NCBI GenBank assembly: GCA_023653785.1
Contig: JAMKCH010002849.1
Span: 1 to 64,000, forward strand
Length of the DNA stretch: 64,000 nt
Origin: Ophioderma brevispina
Taxonomy: Eukaryota > Echinodermata > Ophiuroidea > Amphilepidida > Ophiodermatidae
Direction of reading: 5' to 3'
Part shown: in pieces, positions 26,914-37,412 of the stretch
Layout of the letters: each line of letters opens with the position of its first letter
How positions within the stretch are numbered: the first letter of the stretch is position 1
Notes under the pieces: generated by a model
What the model was told of the DNA's origin: nothing
The model's input: the letters and a program-made list of their open reading frames with translations, nothing else
The model's database searches: none
Position numbers and translations under genes: made by a program

Positions 26914-26946
26914 TTTTTTTTTTTTTTTTTTTTTGAAAAAAAAAAA
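26914..26946. repeat. Adjacent T and A homopolymers
   Basis: About 21 T, one G, then about 11 A. This could be a poly(A)-tail remnant of a retroposed sequence on either strand, but no insert boundary can be identified. Confidence 0.8.
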
Positions 26947-27109
26947 GTCCAGGGTGCATTTCAAGATCAGCAATTGGGAGGTCTACTAATTACCTTTCAA
27001 CTAAATCAAGAAAAAACTGAGTTTTTGTTACGCTAATTCTCGTGTTTTACCATCCTTATCCAATATTGCGTTGAAAATTGTTGAATTATCCATACAACCT
27101 TCATATTCA

Positions 27110-27410
27110 CGCGGCAAGACCTGGGCGTTTTCCTTGATAGTCATTAAGTATGTGTTATCATGTCTATTTCTTTGCAAAACTTGTCAATTCCACATTCGCA
27201 ATCTCTGGCGTATTCGTCGCTTTATCACTCAGGAAGCATGCCACTACGCCGTCAGGGGACAGTCCTACCCCGGCTTGATTACGCAAATTCCCTTATGATT
27301 GCGTTTGCGCCAAGCTGATCTTAACCGCTTTCAAAATAAGGTCGCCGTTGGTTTGTTTTTGCATGGAAAATAATATAGCGGACGGGAACAGTGTTCCCGA
27401 GCGAGCCAGT
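27110..27410 (+). pseudogene. Decayed L2/CR1-like LINE reverse transcriptase fragment
   Basis: With frameshifts, the plus strand gives LGVFLDSH, then CKTCQFHIRNLWRIRRFIT, a segment resembling the family's AL-x-LSRLDYANSLL, and ADLNRFQNKVAV. These match, in order, the LGV-x-LD motif after the catalytic region, the H(I/L)RNLRRIRRF motif and the LQ-x-LQNKAAR motif of L2/CR1-type reverse transcriptases. At least three frame changes are needed, so the copy is dead. It lies about 1.8 kb upstream of and in the same orientation as the C-terminal fragment at 29233-29575, and both may come from one interrupted insertion. Confidence 0.7.
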
Positions 27411-27567
27411 CCTAGCCTTTAGAGAGTCCGGGTCGCACTAAGTAAAAGTTAAACTTTATTTTCGAAGCTAAAGTTGACTTTAGTTTCAGAAGCTTGTGTC
27501 CTAGACACACAGTTTCTGAATCATGGGACGCCAGTCTCCGAAACCTATAGTCTAGGACTTTCTGAAT
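27411..27567. other. Junction between LINE remnants
   Basis: Short non-coding segment. AAGCTTGTGTCC and the AGACACACAGTTTCTGAA stretch show weak local symmetry. No element assigned. Confidence 0.3.
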
Positions 27568-27780
27568 GTCATCATCATCATCATCATCATCGTCATCATC
27601 ATCTCAATCATCATCATCATCATCAGCATCATCAATCATCATCATCCATCCTCCTCCTTCGGCGGCGGAGCAGGTGATTACAAGATTTCTCCATGCACAT
27701 CTATCTTCGGCAAGTGTGGCTATCTGATGCTCAGCTTGTATCCTGCCTTTATCATACCCTAACACGTTGGATGTAGGTTA
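27568..27780 (-). pseudogene. 3' end of a second non-LTR retrotransposon with a (GAT)n tail
   Basis: On the minus strand the open frame reads NVLGYDKGRIQAEHQ, IATLAEDRCAWRNLV, then ITCSAAEGGG before a run of (GAT)n at 27648-27568. The (A/Q)DR-x-x-WR-x-LV-x-x-C(S/A)AAEG signature followed closely by the stop is the usual extreme C-terminus of one large group of non-LTR retrotransposon polyproteins. A GAT/TCATCA microsatellite is then the element's 3' tail. Upstream, 27781-27966 may hold more of the same element. A 5'-truncated fossil; clade not fixed. Confidence 0.7.
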
Positions 27781-29232
27781 AATAAGAGGTGCGTGGACGT
27801 CCAGGTTCTCCTTTTGCAATGGAGGTGGATGTAGAGAAGTATCTCTAGCAGGCTCTCCCCCCCTCTGGCAGAGGAAGGAGGGTCCAAAGAAACACTCAGT
27901 GGCGAGTCTTACAAGGTGGATAAGAGGCTCAGTGTTGGTTCCACTGCCCGGAAATAGACCATGCAATTTGCTATGCTCACCTTAGTAAAATGACAATGTC
28001 ACCTTGCAAGTGCACTGTGGGTTCAGGAAGTATGCTAAGTAATACTAACACAGATAGTACATCTCACTAGTCACATTATATCGAGCATAATCTACGATTA
28101 TTTAGGAGTACTTTTTCAACCCTCAATTTCGGATTGACTCATGGCGCCAAACGTACCTAACACAAAAACAACACCAAACTCACAACGGAAAGTTATTTAA
28201 ATTCTGTTTTACGCTTCCGATAGCCGAGATCCCATTATCATTGCGCAAAATAATTTTGATCACTGAGGTCTATCGACGTCATGAACACACATTTCAGAAT
28301 TTCCGAAAATCTCCAACAGCTGATATCACAAAATGACGTCCACCATTCAATAATGAGAGTAATGAGCGGCCGCTCTTCATTTGTAATTTTATACGAAGAA
28401 GACTGCAGAGATGAAAATTGGGGGCTGTTTCCACAGCACTTCTAGCTTCCAGAAGCCACTCCATGGTAAGCCTTGGGTCGGTTAGTCTATGTAGGAGCTC
28501 TTAAATTCCTCACACCGGTCCACTGCCTTCTTAAAGCAATAGTAGCACAATTTTAATTTTAAAAAAAGAAAAAACCTAAAATTTTTTTCAAAAATTTTTG
28601 AGATTTGTACACGGTTTGCATGGTAAACTGGCTAGTAAACTATACCTGCGAATGAGTTAAGACCTCGAAAATGTATATGTGTCACAAACGAAGGAATGTT
28701 GTACTAGATAATTATTAATCGGGGATCCCCGATAATAATTCAACGGCTGCTGGAAAACGGCCTTCCAATGTGAAATAGCCGGGAAATAGCGCCATGTACG
28801 TGTTACGTTCATCCATTAGTTGTCTAATAGTTCGGGCAAGTCATTGGTTATTTTCTGAAGGGCCACCAGTTCATCATGGACGGACAAAAACGTAGCATTT
28901 TCCAGCCTCTACGTTAAGTCCAATCTGGGGACCCAATTCTAATTACAAAAGCGCTTATTTTGTGATAAATGACGCATTTTTAGCATTCTCGTTCGCAGGT
29001 TATAGTTTCCTAGACAGTCACCAACGTAACTGTGCAAAACATATCAAATTTTTGAAAATTGGGCGCTCTCAAAAAAAAGTGCCAATATTGCGTTAATGGA
29101 CATGCTTCATTGGATCGCTGCTAAAGAAAGAGTTTTTTTTTGTACACAATTTCTGTTCTTATTTTCAAATGTAATCCATGCAAGGCCTCCTCCATATCAT
29201 CAGAACCTCATTAAATTTTATAATGGCTCTTT
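27781..29232. other. Non-coding, no gene recognised
   Basis: The first 200 bp may still belong to the minus-strand LINE 3' end. The rest contains an A-rich segment at 28545-28600 and no supported exon. If the two plus-strand LINE pieces belong together, this stretch was inserted into or replaced the middle of that copy. Confidence 0.4.
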
Positions 29233-29575
29233 GTGATTGAAAACAGACCCAGACTCCCCTCTTCTAACGATACCACCCGGCTTTTGGTTCCCACGGTCGA
29301 AACGAACGGCCGGAGACCGTTGCCTTTGTTGGTGCGGCTCCTCAAATTTGGAATGGTCTCCCTGTTGATCAAAGAGAATGTGTGTCTGAGCCTGTTTTCA
29401 AACGCAATCTTAAGACACACTTATATCAGTCTCAGTTGTAATTTTGCTTGCTGCCTTTCTGGCTTGCGTATTTTGTGTGTGTAGTTTTTGTATATGGGAT
29501 TTTTGTTCATCTTCCTTGTAAAGCGGCTGTGTTTCTTTGTAGAGCGCTTATAAATGTGTTGCAATAATCGTCGTT
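29233..29575 (+). pseudogene. L2/CR1-like LINE C-terminus and 3' tail
   Basis: After RPRLPSSNDTTRLLVPTVET a frameshift leads to AFVGAAPQIWNGLP, then FKRNLKTHLYQ. These are the conserved VPRT-x-T, AAP-x-(L/I)WN-x-LP and F(K/R)-x-LKTHL(Y/F) blocks that end L2/CR1 ORF2 proteins. The following 3' region ends in TGTAAAGCGGCTG and TAGAGCGCTTATAAATG at 29517-29560. That is a short stem-forming tail of the type used by L2/CR1 elements for target-primed reverse transcription. At least one frameshift makes it a fossil. A related tail ends the SINE at 36420-36708. Confidence 0.85.
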
Positions 29576-30119
29576 CTTAGCGTATCCACAAATCATGGTA
29601 CATGGCTTGTGGTGGGTCAGGATTTATTGAACTGTGCATTCCCGTGGGCCCAACTATTTTGGGTCAAATTTATTATTTACTGTTATTGCTTTAGCTATGC
29701 ATCGTACGTCCGATACCCAATCCCTCTATGCCGTACGGTAGGCTAATGACGTAGCCCGTACGTCCGGCATGAATACTTACCAATACACCGGGTGTTTTGA
29801 TTGCTATCAGGGACAAATCTAAAACTTATGATTACAATTTAAATAAAAAATAAATTGAAATATAAATCTAATAGATTAAAAATTTTAATCAAAATTTAGG
29901 ATTTGTCCACCGTTTTAATCTAAGAAACTTAGAATGTACCCTGTCGAATGGCAAGGTATTCCACCAAACGGGTGTTTCGGCACATAGCTCGATATTTCAG
30001 CCAAGCCATATGCAACTAGTAACGGCTATTTATCAGGTGCCCCCCCCCAAAATACCCGAAAAGCGCCCCAAATTTCAGGTCTTTTATTAAACATCTATAT
30101 TATCACCCTCAGCCATTTT
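29576..30119. other. Non-coding, no gene recognised
   Basis: Includes a cluster of CGTACGTCCG-like words at 29705-29770, some in opposite orientation, suggesting a small decayed palindrome. A C-run lies at about 30042. No coding signal. Confidence 0.4.
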
Positions 30120-30612
30120 CAGCCCATTGCAGGGTGAAGCCCTCAAGCTGGTGCCACGTGACCTGTCCTGTGCTGCTCTCATCCATGGCATGCTACAAAA
30201 CTCACAATTTCATCTCTCCATCTTGTTTTTTCCTACCCCTTCGTGAACCGGTCATTGGCCACCATTCTTTGCAACTTCTGTCCATCTATTATCATTTGAT
30301 CGTGCTATGTGTCCTGCCCATCTCCCCTTTTTTATTTATGATATGTTTATGATGTCTTCAACTTTGGTCTGCTCTCTTATCCACCTGCACGTCTTCCTAT
30401 CTCTTTTGCTGATACCAAGCATACATCTTTCCATACTTCTTGTGTCTGGTTTTGAGTTTCTGCTCCATGTCACAGCCCCAGTCTCTGTTCCATAGCTCAT
30501 TGTTGGTATGATGCATTGATTGAACACCTTGCGCTTCAGACATATTGGCAAATACTCTTCATGATGTTATTCAACTTTCCAAATGCACACCATCCAGCGT
30601 GAATTCTTCGGG
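30120..30612 (-). pseudogene. Dead RTE-like non-LTR retrotransposon, C-terminal part
   Basis: The minus strand gives GWCAFGKLNNIM, then CLKRKVFNQCIIPTMSYGTE, RSMERCMLGISKRDRK, RTKVEDI-like EQTKVEDI, a WAGH(V/I)AR-like region (GDGQDT), KTRWRDEI and finally AAQDRSRGTSLRASPCNG. These are, in order, the GW-x-AFGKL, NQC-x-LP-x-(L/M)(T/S)YG-x-ET, ME(R/K)-x-MLG(I/V)-x-(R/K)D, (T/R)KV-x-DI, R-x-RWRD(D/E)(I/L) and DR-x-x-W landmarks of RTE-clade polyproteins. Several stops and frame changes are present. 5'-truncated; nothing of the endonuclease or catalytic palm is left. Confidence 0.88.
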
Positions 30613-30624
30613 TTTTTATATATA

Positions 30625-31213
30625 TATATTACATTATAGGGAAATTATTATTCATTAGCTTTTTAAAACAGAAAATCCCGTCTGATCCGGGCTCGAAATA
30701 ACTGAATTATGGCCAATTGAAACACGGGCAGGGTGTTATATGCATAACAGATTTCAAACACTTTACATGACTTTACAAAGTTTTAATCATTATAAACAGG
30801 TTGATACTGCATGGTGTCCTCTTGAATATGTCTTGTTACTCTCTAAATTGTAAAAGAGTGAAAATCACTCTTTCAAGGAATGACTCTATGGACCAGTCTT
30901 TGTTGGAGTTAAATTTCCCTCTTTTGAGAATGAATGCTGTCAATTCTTCACTCTTATGAGAGTGATAATTCGTCGATGAAGAGTAATCATAAACAAAGTT
31001 CACTCTTTAAAGAGTAAAATTTAACTCCAACAAGACTGGTCCATAGAGTCATTTCTTGAAAGAGTGATTTTTGTTTTTGTTTTTTTATATTTTACATGAT
31101 AGGGAAATTATTATTCATTAGCTTTTTAAAACAGAATTATGGCCAATTGAATAGAACCTGTGCTTTGCACATGTAACACGGGCAGGGTGTGATATGCATA
31201 ACAAATAACAGAT
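30625..31213. repeat. About 120-bp direct repeats flanking a fold-back element
   Basis: Copies at 30625-30752 and 31088-31213 share ATAGGGAAATTATTATTCAT, AGCTTTTTAAAACAG, AATTATGGCCAATTGA and CACGGGCAGGGTGT, then (G/T)ATATGCATAACA. The first has an extra 25 bp after AAAACAG, and the second an extra 25 bp before CACGGG. Between them lies a separate inverted-repeat element (30861-31072). Either a tandem duplication was later invaded, or this is a small composite or LTR-like unit. Confidence 0.8.
30861..31072. mobile_element. 212-bp AGAGTGA-family fold-back element
   Basis: Terminal arms of about 60 bp are nearly perfect complements: AAAATCACTCTTTCAAGGAA at the left against TTTCTTGAAAGAGTGATTTT at the right. 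They include TGACTCTATGGACCAGTCTT, mirrored as AAGACTGGTCCATAGAGTCA. The centre is a series of shorter TCACTCTT/AAGAGTGA palindromes. Similar words make up 54300-54560 and 55130-55370, so a dispersed family exists. Non-coding. Confidence 0.85.
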
Positions 31214-32593
31214 GGTAAGTGCTACAATACTCATAAAATATTGAACCTAGTAGGAACTGTGCTGAACTCCCATCATATAGAAAAAATATATATGAACGGC
31301 CTACTAATTACTAAATAGTTTCAGGAATAATTTTGGCCCAATTATCATTATTAATGACCCACATTGGCAGCAAAATCTGCACCAGAACGAATTTTGGTAG
31401 CCCCATTGAATGTAATGGACGTTAACCTTATGTGCCCCTATTCCCCTAATCCTATTAGCTCCACCAACAATTTGCACCATTTTTATCCAAATCGGAGCAA
31501 CTTTAAAATTTGACCCCTGTACAACTGAAAGTGACTCTTTTTATTGATGTTTGGCTGTTTTTAACATATAACTCTGAAACTTTAGGCTGTAGATATTACA
31601 AACTATACCTTTTCTGAAACCTTATGGTTAGACACATAACATGGTATACTTTTTCAACATGATTGGATCAATTTAAAACTTTGACCCGTGTACAATCTTT
31701 GTCTTGGCCCCCCCTCCTTAAGGCACCATTTGCAGCATTTAAGAATCACGTTTCCGGGGTCCCTGTCAGGCTGCCAACTGCCTATTTACAAGATTTTGAA
31801 GTTTCACTAGCTTTTTAATGGGAAAAATTATGAGAGTTGAACTTGCTAAAATCGAAAGAATGAAAACGCTTAGTTGGAATCAAAGCCGGAGTATTTACAT
31901 GAACATTACAACAATATCTGTGCCTGAACGAAATCTGTTAAGAACCTTAACCATGCCGGAAGGTATTGATCAAATGGCATTTTAAAGAAATTATACAGGC
32001 AGAGAAATAACCACACAGTATTATTGAAAAATTTAATTTGTTAATTAAGTATGTCAAGTTTACAGGCGAGGCATTATTAGATATTATATCCCTTAAATCC
32101 CTAAATAGACATACAAACATCCAACCATCATGTGGATTCGCATCCTAGTGGGACATACAATAGCGTAAGGGGTTTTGGCCATTCTATTTTTTTTAATTTC
32201 GGGGCAAAAATGGCCCAAAAGGTCAAAATAGTCCAAAAATAGGTAAATCAAGCATATTGCCCTTTTTTTCATCAGAACATGTGGGTGAACACAAATGACC
32301 GATTGAGTGCTTGCTATTCCAATTTACATAATTCTGGAGTCAAATTGGCCAAAAAAAACACCAAAATTGTCCAGAATCTAAATGAGTCATAATGCCTTTC
32401 ATTCCTTCCACCCCCCCCCCCCTGATTTTTTCGTAATTAAGTGTTTGGTATCAGTGTGTAGCTACATATGTCCTTTCTTCAAATCACGTACAAACATGTC
32501 AAGTTTTAACAATATGACAATATGGTAAATGGGGATGTTCTGATAGATTTTTTTAAGAAAGGAATGCATTTCGACTGATTTACTCTAAAATTA
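31214..32593. other. Non-coding, no gene recognised
   Basis: AT-rich. It contains an A-run and a C-run near 32345-32422 and no exon or RNA signal. Phrases such as TTTGACCC(C/G)TGTACAA recur at 31510 and 31682, suggesting an old internally repetitive element. Confidence 0.4.
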
Positions 32594-32755
32594 AGAAATA
32601 AAGGGTTTGCAGTGTCATTTATGGGTGAATAATGTGTCCGAGGTCAGAAAAACTAAATAATGGGCGAGGCGCAGCCGAGCCCATTATTTGAAAGTTTTTT
32701 TCTGGCCGAGGATACATTATGAGCCCATTAATGACACTGTAAACTCTTTATTTCT
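32594..32755. mobile_element. 162-bp hairpin MITE
   Basis: An almost continuous palindrome. AGAAATAAAGGGTTTGCAGT at the left is mirrored at the right end (AACTCTTTATTTCT). Inner blocks include TGTCATTTATGGG against CCCATTAATGACA, and AATAATGGGCGAGG against GAGCCCATTATT, with an apex at GCGCAGCC. The adjoining 32790-32890 (GACCAATCAGAATGCTGCAT) may belong to the same repeat. Non-autonomous, non-coding. Confidence 0.85.
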
Positions 32756-33029
32756 ATTCTATTACCCTAAAACAGCTTCATTTAATAAGAAAATGCATTG
32801 GCGACCCATTATTGCATAATAATGAGCAGTGAACTGACCAATCAGAATGCTGCATTTTCAATAATGGGCAGCAGAGGTAATAGAATAATAATTAAAAGGT
32901 CAACACCCCATACATTGATGTACCAGGTTGGACCTTTGTAACAAACAACGCCGTAAAAAGTCATATTTTGTTCCTTCGGTCGGCCGTCTAATTTGCCATT
33001 TTTGGCCATTTTTCAAAATGCCTTGTGTT

Positions 33030-33150
33030 TAGGGGGAATGTGCTCCTAGATATAACAACACAAATACCGCTACCTCCATTTTTGGCGGTGATCGTCAGGT
33101 TGGTAGTCATTCTTTTGTAGGGACGTAAGGGATATAGTGTCAATTCATAC
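33030..33150 (+). repeat. Orphan copy of a fold-back element module
   Basis: The stretch contains GTGCTCCTAGATATAACAAC, ACAAATACCGCTACC, GGCGGTGAT and a TAGGGACGTAAGGGATATAG end. It repeats the module at 22140-22250 of the fold-back element in the same orientation, 8 kb beyond that element's right end. It shows that the module is dispersed and not unique to the large element. Confidence 0.8.
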
Positions 33151-35837
33151 ATTGTTACTATTTAATTGTGGTTAGTGTTTCGGTGCTTATTTAAAATTTC
33201 TATTACCACACAATTTGACGTGGACAGTTGCGTTCCTTAAGGTTATAGTTAAGATCACTTTTATGAGTGAGTTTCAAACACCAGTGTTAAATAGCCTATA
33301 TTCTTGCCTCATATACCAAATAATGCATCACTTTCCCTATATACTCGAGGCATTTATGCTCTGCAATAACGCGCCGATGAAATGATGTGTACAACGTGTG
33401 TTAAATTTCTGCATGGGAAATTTATAGCGACGCAGAGTAAATTCTTGTTTGGTACCTTATACCACCAGACACGACTAAAAGTCAAATATTATTTTGAAAT
33501 ATTAATATGTTTAAATATTTAAAAATGGTATGGTAGTCCTTTCATATACTTGAAATGCGACAACCAACCCGGCATTTCAAAAATATTACCTGGACTATTT
33601 CTATTGTGCGCTCACCTTAAGCTTGTCGGACTATCAATAATATTACGTATGACGATTTTAGATATCTCATGGTTACATATTTTTTTTCTCACTGGAAGTA
33701 AATTAAAACAATATTATCTTTCATTCACCATAATCCTTTAATATATATTTGTATTAAAGCCGCAATCAGTCACTTTTTCAAAATTGAAAATACCCATTTT
33801 GTCTCCAATTTATAGTGTTAGGTCATATGAATACCTTGTGAAAAACAAACCCTTAAGCGTTTTAAAGCGGTCTTGAAGAAACCATTTAAGACTACTTTTA
33901 GACCTTAAAAAAGTCGGATCCCTACTTTTTTAGTAAACAAAGCATAAAAAATCATAATTTATTGACAAATACAGCGTCTTACGCTTAGCCACTTAAAGGG
34001 GTATCTACTGCAGCAATTTCTAATACAACAGTGTACAAAATGGATTATGATTCGAAATTGGGGGCGCGATTTGTTTACATTTTGAAGAAATCTCTGATAG
34101 TGGCTTTAACTTAGAAAACCCGTACAAGTTAAACCTTTACTTTGACCATCTAGGAGTAAAAGTCAAATATTGATACCTTTAAATTTTAATATAGTCATGA
34201 CAATTCTGACATGATTGTAATCTACATTCTATACACAATGAAATGACTTAAAGCATATAAACATCAATATCTATCTCGTGTAATGTTTGAGGTTGTTTCC
34301 CTTGTATGTGTGACTTGCTTGAACTCAGTTCTGGTAGATGGTCGTTTCTATGCTAATGCGTTTTCTCGATGGTGCCATATGGTAAATCTATAAGAGAAAA
34401 TAGGAAGAAAGAAATAGACCAAGAGGTTACTCTTAATGGGAACTTAACCGCAATTATATGTGAACATTACTTGCATGATTTTATTAGCTCATTACAAGGT
34501 TTGACCGTGAACGCCGTGAATTAAATGCGGGTGCGGAAATCAAAAGTTCCTTTGAAATAGATAAAAAAACTAAAAAATCAATAAAACTCAAAAACTTAAA
34601 AAACACACACACCACACCCACCAACACACGCACATAAACATAGCACAAACACACATTTACACAAGCAAAAATAAAATTCCAAATTATGAAAAAGAAGGAA
34701 AGAGAGGAAACACAACACGCGTGCGCAATGTTTCGTAGGCCTATACATGGTGTTATGGTACTTTGACCACCAACCGTTGAAACTAGGTGGAATTCGGAAA
34801 GATCTTATTAGCGCCCTCCCAAAAGTTCAACTAACTCTCTCCGGGATGGGAAACTGTGTATAAGGTATAACACATTAAGTCAGAGAAATTTGAGACAGTT
34901 TGCCAAATAGTGCAGTCATTTGGGGAACAACCTCGTAAAAAAACACCCCCAAAAGACAAAGACTATCGTACCTATCGTACCTTCTGATATTATTTTTCAA
35001 GTCAAAATTGAAATTCCTACTTTTTTGTCAAACTAAATTTTGGTAGAAAAATCAATTTCAATGTTTGAATTACCTATACCAACAACAGTAAAGGTATTTT
35101 AAACGCTCTCTGGCTACCAAATCGGAGTGCCCACGGTTCCAAATTCAAACCAGATATTTATCGGGTCGTATCCAATAATATAGGGTAAACAAAGTTAGGT
35201 GTTTTAGCCCCAAAGGCCCTCTCAGCTGACTTACAAAGATCAGTCCGACTAGTAAAATATTTTTTTTTCTTTTCACAAATGAACTAAAAACAACTCTAAA
35301 ATGAGGTTGTTTTTTTTGTGTTTTGTTTTGTTTTTTTTGTTTGGGTTACTTTTGGCACTAACCCACTATTGTCAGTAGAAATATCTGATTGAATTTCTGT
35401 TAAAAAAAACATCAACAACATAAGCGCCCACACACGCACGCACACCAACATACTTGTAAACACCAGCAAATGCGGACTTTGAGGTTACCGGTTAGAACGC
35501 GGACATTCTTATTTTTCCGGATCCAACTGGGGAACATTTCAGTCGTTAGGCGATTTTGCCGTAGCGGTCGCTATTTAGAAAGTAAGAATTCAGAGTAAGT
35601 GACATCAACCATGCACACGATGCACTCCAACTGCACACCAACCGGAAGGTATACCGTCAAATCGAGGACGGGACACAAAGATGGTGGAAGAATAATTTTG
35701 AACAGTTGCAGTAATCAGTACCTGACACCGAAAAAGAAAACCACAATAATTTTAACCGCGGACGGTCCCCGTTTCCTGTGTGTCCGCGGTTAGAAGGTTT
35801 GTTTCATCATATGTGTGTCCGCGGTTTGCAGGTGCTT
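33151..35837. other. Non-coding, no gene recognised
   Basis: AT-rich, with A-rich and CACACA-rich patches near 34560-34640 and T-runs near 35260-35340. A TGTGTCCGCGGTT word occurs twice (35778 and 35813) with an inverse GGTTAACCGCGG-like copy at 35752. No exon was supported. Confidence 0.4.
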
Positions 35838-36282
35838 AAAAACACACCACACACACACAACACACACCCACACACACCAACATACATACATAATACATAC
35901 ATACATTACATACATACATACATACATAACAACATACATACATAAATAAATACATAACATACATACACACATAACCATACTTAGTCCTTTTTTCTACTCT
36001 TAAACGGTATACGCCCAATACTATCATGAGGCTCCACAATAACTCCACAATAAGAAAAGCACACGTTTACTTAGAGAGAAAAATCAACGAAACTAGCCGC
36101 ACAATGTCTATAAAATACGTAAATACGTAAGTATGTTTGTGCATGTATGTATGTATGTATGTACATGTGTGTGTGTACGTGTGTATGCATGTATACATGT
36201 ACATACATAAATACACATATACATAATTAAAAAAATGATGGATTGGATGGATGGATGGACGTATTGATGGATGGAAGGAAGG
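35838..36282. repeat. (CA)n, (CATA)n, (TATG)n and (GGAT)n microsatellites
   Basis: (CA)n at about 35843-35880 runs into (CATA)n to about 35965. A second cluster has TATG/TGTG units at 36130-36210 and GGAT units at 36238-36282. The Tyr/Met/Cys-rich and His/Thr-rich frames over it are repeat products. Confidence 0.92.
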
Positions 36283-36419
36283 ATACATGCATTATACATA
36301 TTAATTTCAGGTAACTCATTTCATGTTATGATAGAGAGAAGACATACCATTGCAATTTCTTTTCATATAATAGATCACGGATAGTAGTTCGGACGTCGTT
36401 GCTGTAAAAAAAATTAAAT

Positions 36420-36708
36420 GACAGTATTTATATAACGCTTTATACAATTAAGCCTCAAAACGCTTTACATTTATTCCGCTGTCACTAGGATAAATCACAT
36501 TTTTTCACAATTCAGCAACCAATTATAACGGCACACAGTATGACTACCCCTAACAGCTCCCCATTTACACCTGGGTGAAGTGAGGCAAGCGAGATAAAGT
36601 GTCTTGCCCAGGGACAGAACACGCAGGCCAAGGCGGGGCTCGAACTCACAAACAAATGATCATGAGTCCTGCGCTTTTCCAATAGACCACACGTGCTCCT
36701 GTAAAAGT
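36420..36708 (-). repeat. tRNA-derived SINE with an L2/CR1-like tail
   Basis: On the minus strand the element opens with a tRNA-like head (A-box-like TGGTCTATTGG, B-box GAGTTCGAGCCCC). It continues through the body word CTGGGCAAGACACTTTATCT and AGGTGTAAATGGGGAGC. It ends in GTAAAGCGTTTTGAGGC and TATAAAGCGTTATATAAAT before an A/T run. The tail parallels that of the LINE at 29517-29560, so it probably borrowed L2/CR1 machinery. The order head, body, LINE-like tail is complete, about 290 bp. Confidence 0.85.
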
Positions 36709-36989
36709 GAAACGAGTAAGATTATCGATGATTGTGCGATTTCGATAAATCATCCCACCTTAACAATTTGACAAAATGAGCTCATTTGCCTTCATGTGAC
36801 ACAAGCTATATTAGCCAAGGCAAGCTACCGTAATCGTCGATCAAGGAAAAGCTGTTCACCCGGGTTTTTCATATACCGATTGATTGTAGACATTCGCCTA
36901 TAACAGAACCAGAATAACCACAGTAGTTAAATTTCAAATTTATTTAACTAATCAGCTTCCAAATTGTTTAGATATGCGATGAGATGTTA

Positions 36990-37412
36990 AATAAAATACG
37001 TCACTATGTGAAAACGACAAAATTGCAATTTCAACGTGTAAATAACAAATACGACTCGCAAATACGTCGTTATGTGACGCGTTTGCGCAAATACGTTAGT
37101 ATGTGAAAACGACACAATACCAATTCTACCGTACACTGCAAAATACGACTCGCAAATACGTCGTTATGTGACGCGGCGAAAACTTCCAAATGCAGATACG
37201 ATGCTATGTGCCTGTGCAGTACAGATTTTCGACAAATACGTCGTTATGTGATGCGGACAATTTAACGTTTTGTAAAAACGTCATAATTAGCTAATTGATA
37301 TAGGCTTATAGGTTTAAAATTTGGTGAATATGTAGAGTAGTACAAAACAAACGTACATGCCAAATTTCTCCAAGAAGTCTAAAATGTCGTATACGTCACT
37401 ATGTGACGCGGC
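36990..37412. repeat. Degenerate satellite built on a 22-bp dyad motif
   Basis: The word AAATACGTC(G/A)(T/C)TATGTGACGCG, or a close variant, occurs at about 36994, 37059, 37087, 37152, 37192, 37231 and 37389. The stretches at 37047-37081 and 37141-37175 are identical over 35 bp, giving a 94-bp higher-order period. At 37394-37408 the core CGTCAC-TAT-GTGACG is a perfect dyad. Spacer sequence between motifs is poorly conserved while the core is kept. No coding capacity. Confidence 0.8.

Noticed and set aside
36990..37412. CRISPR-like array
   Set aside because: Repeats are degenerate, spacers vary widely in length and share sequence, and the context is animal DNA.
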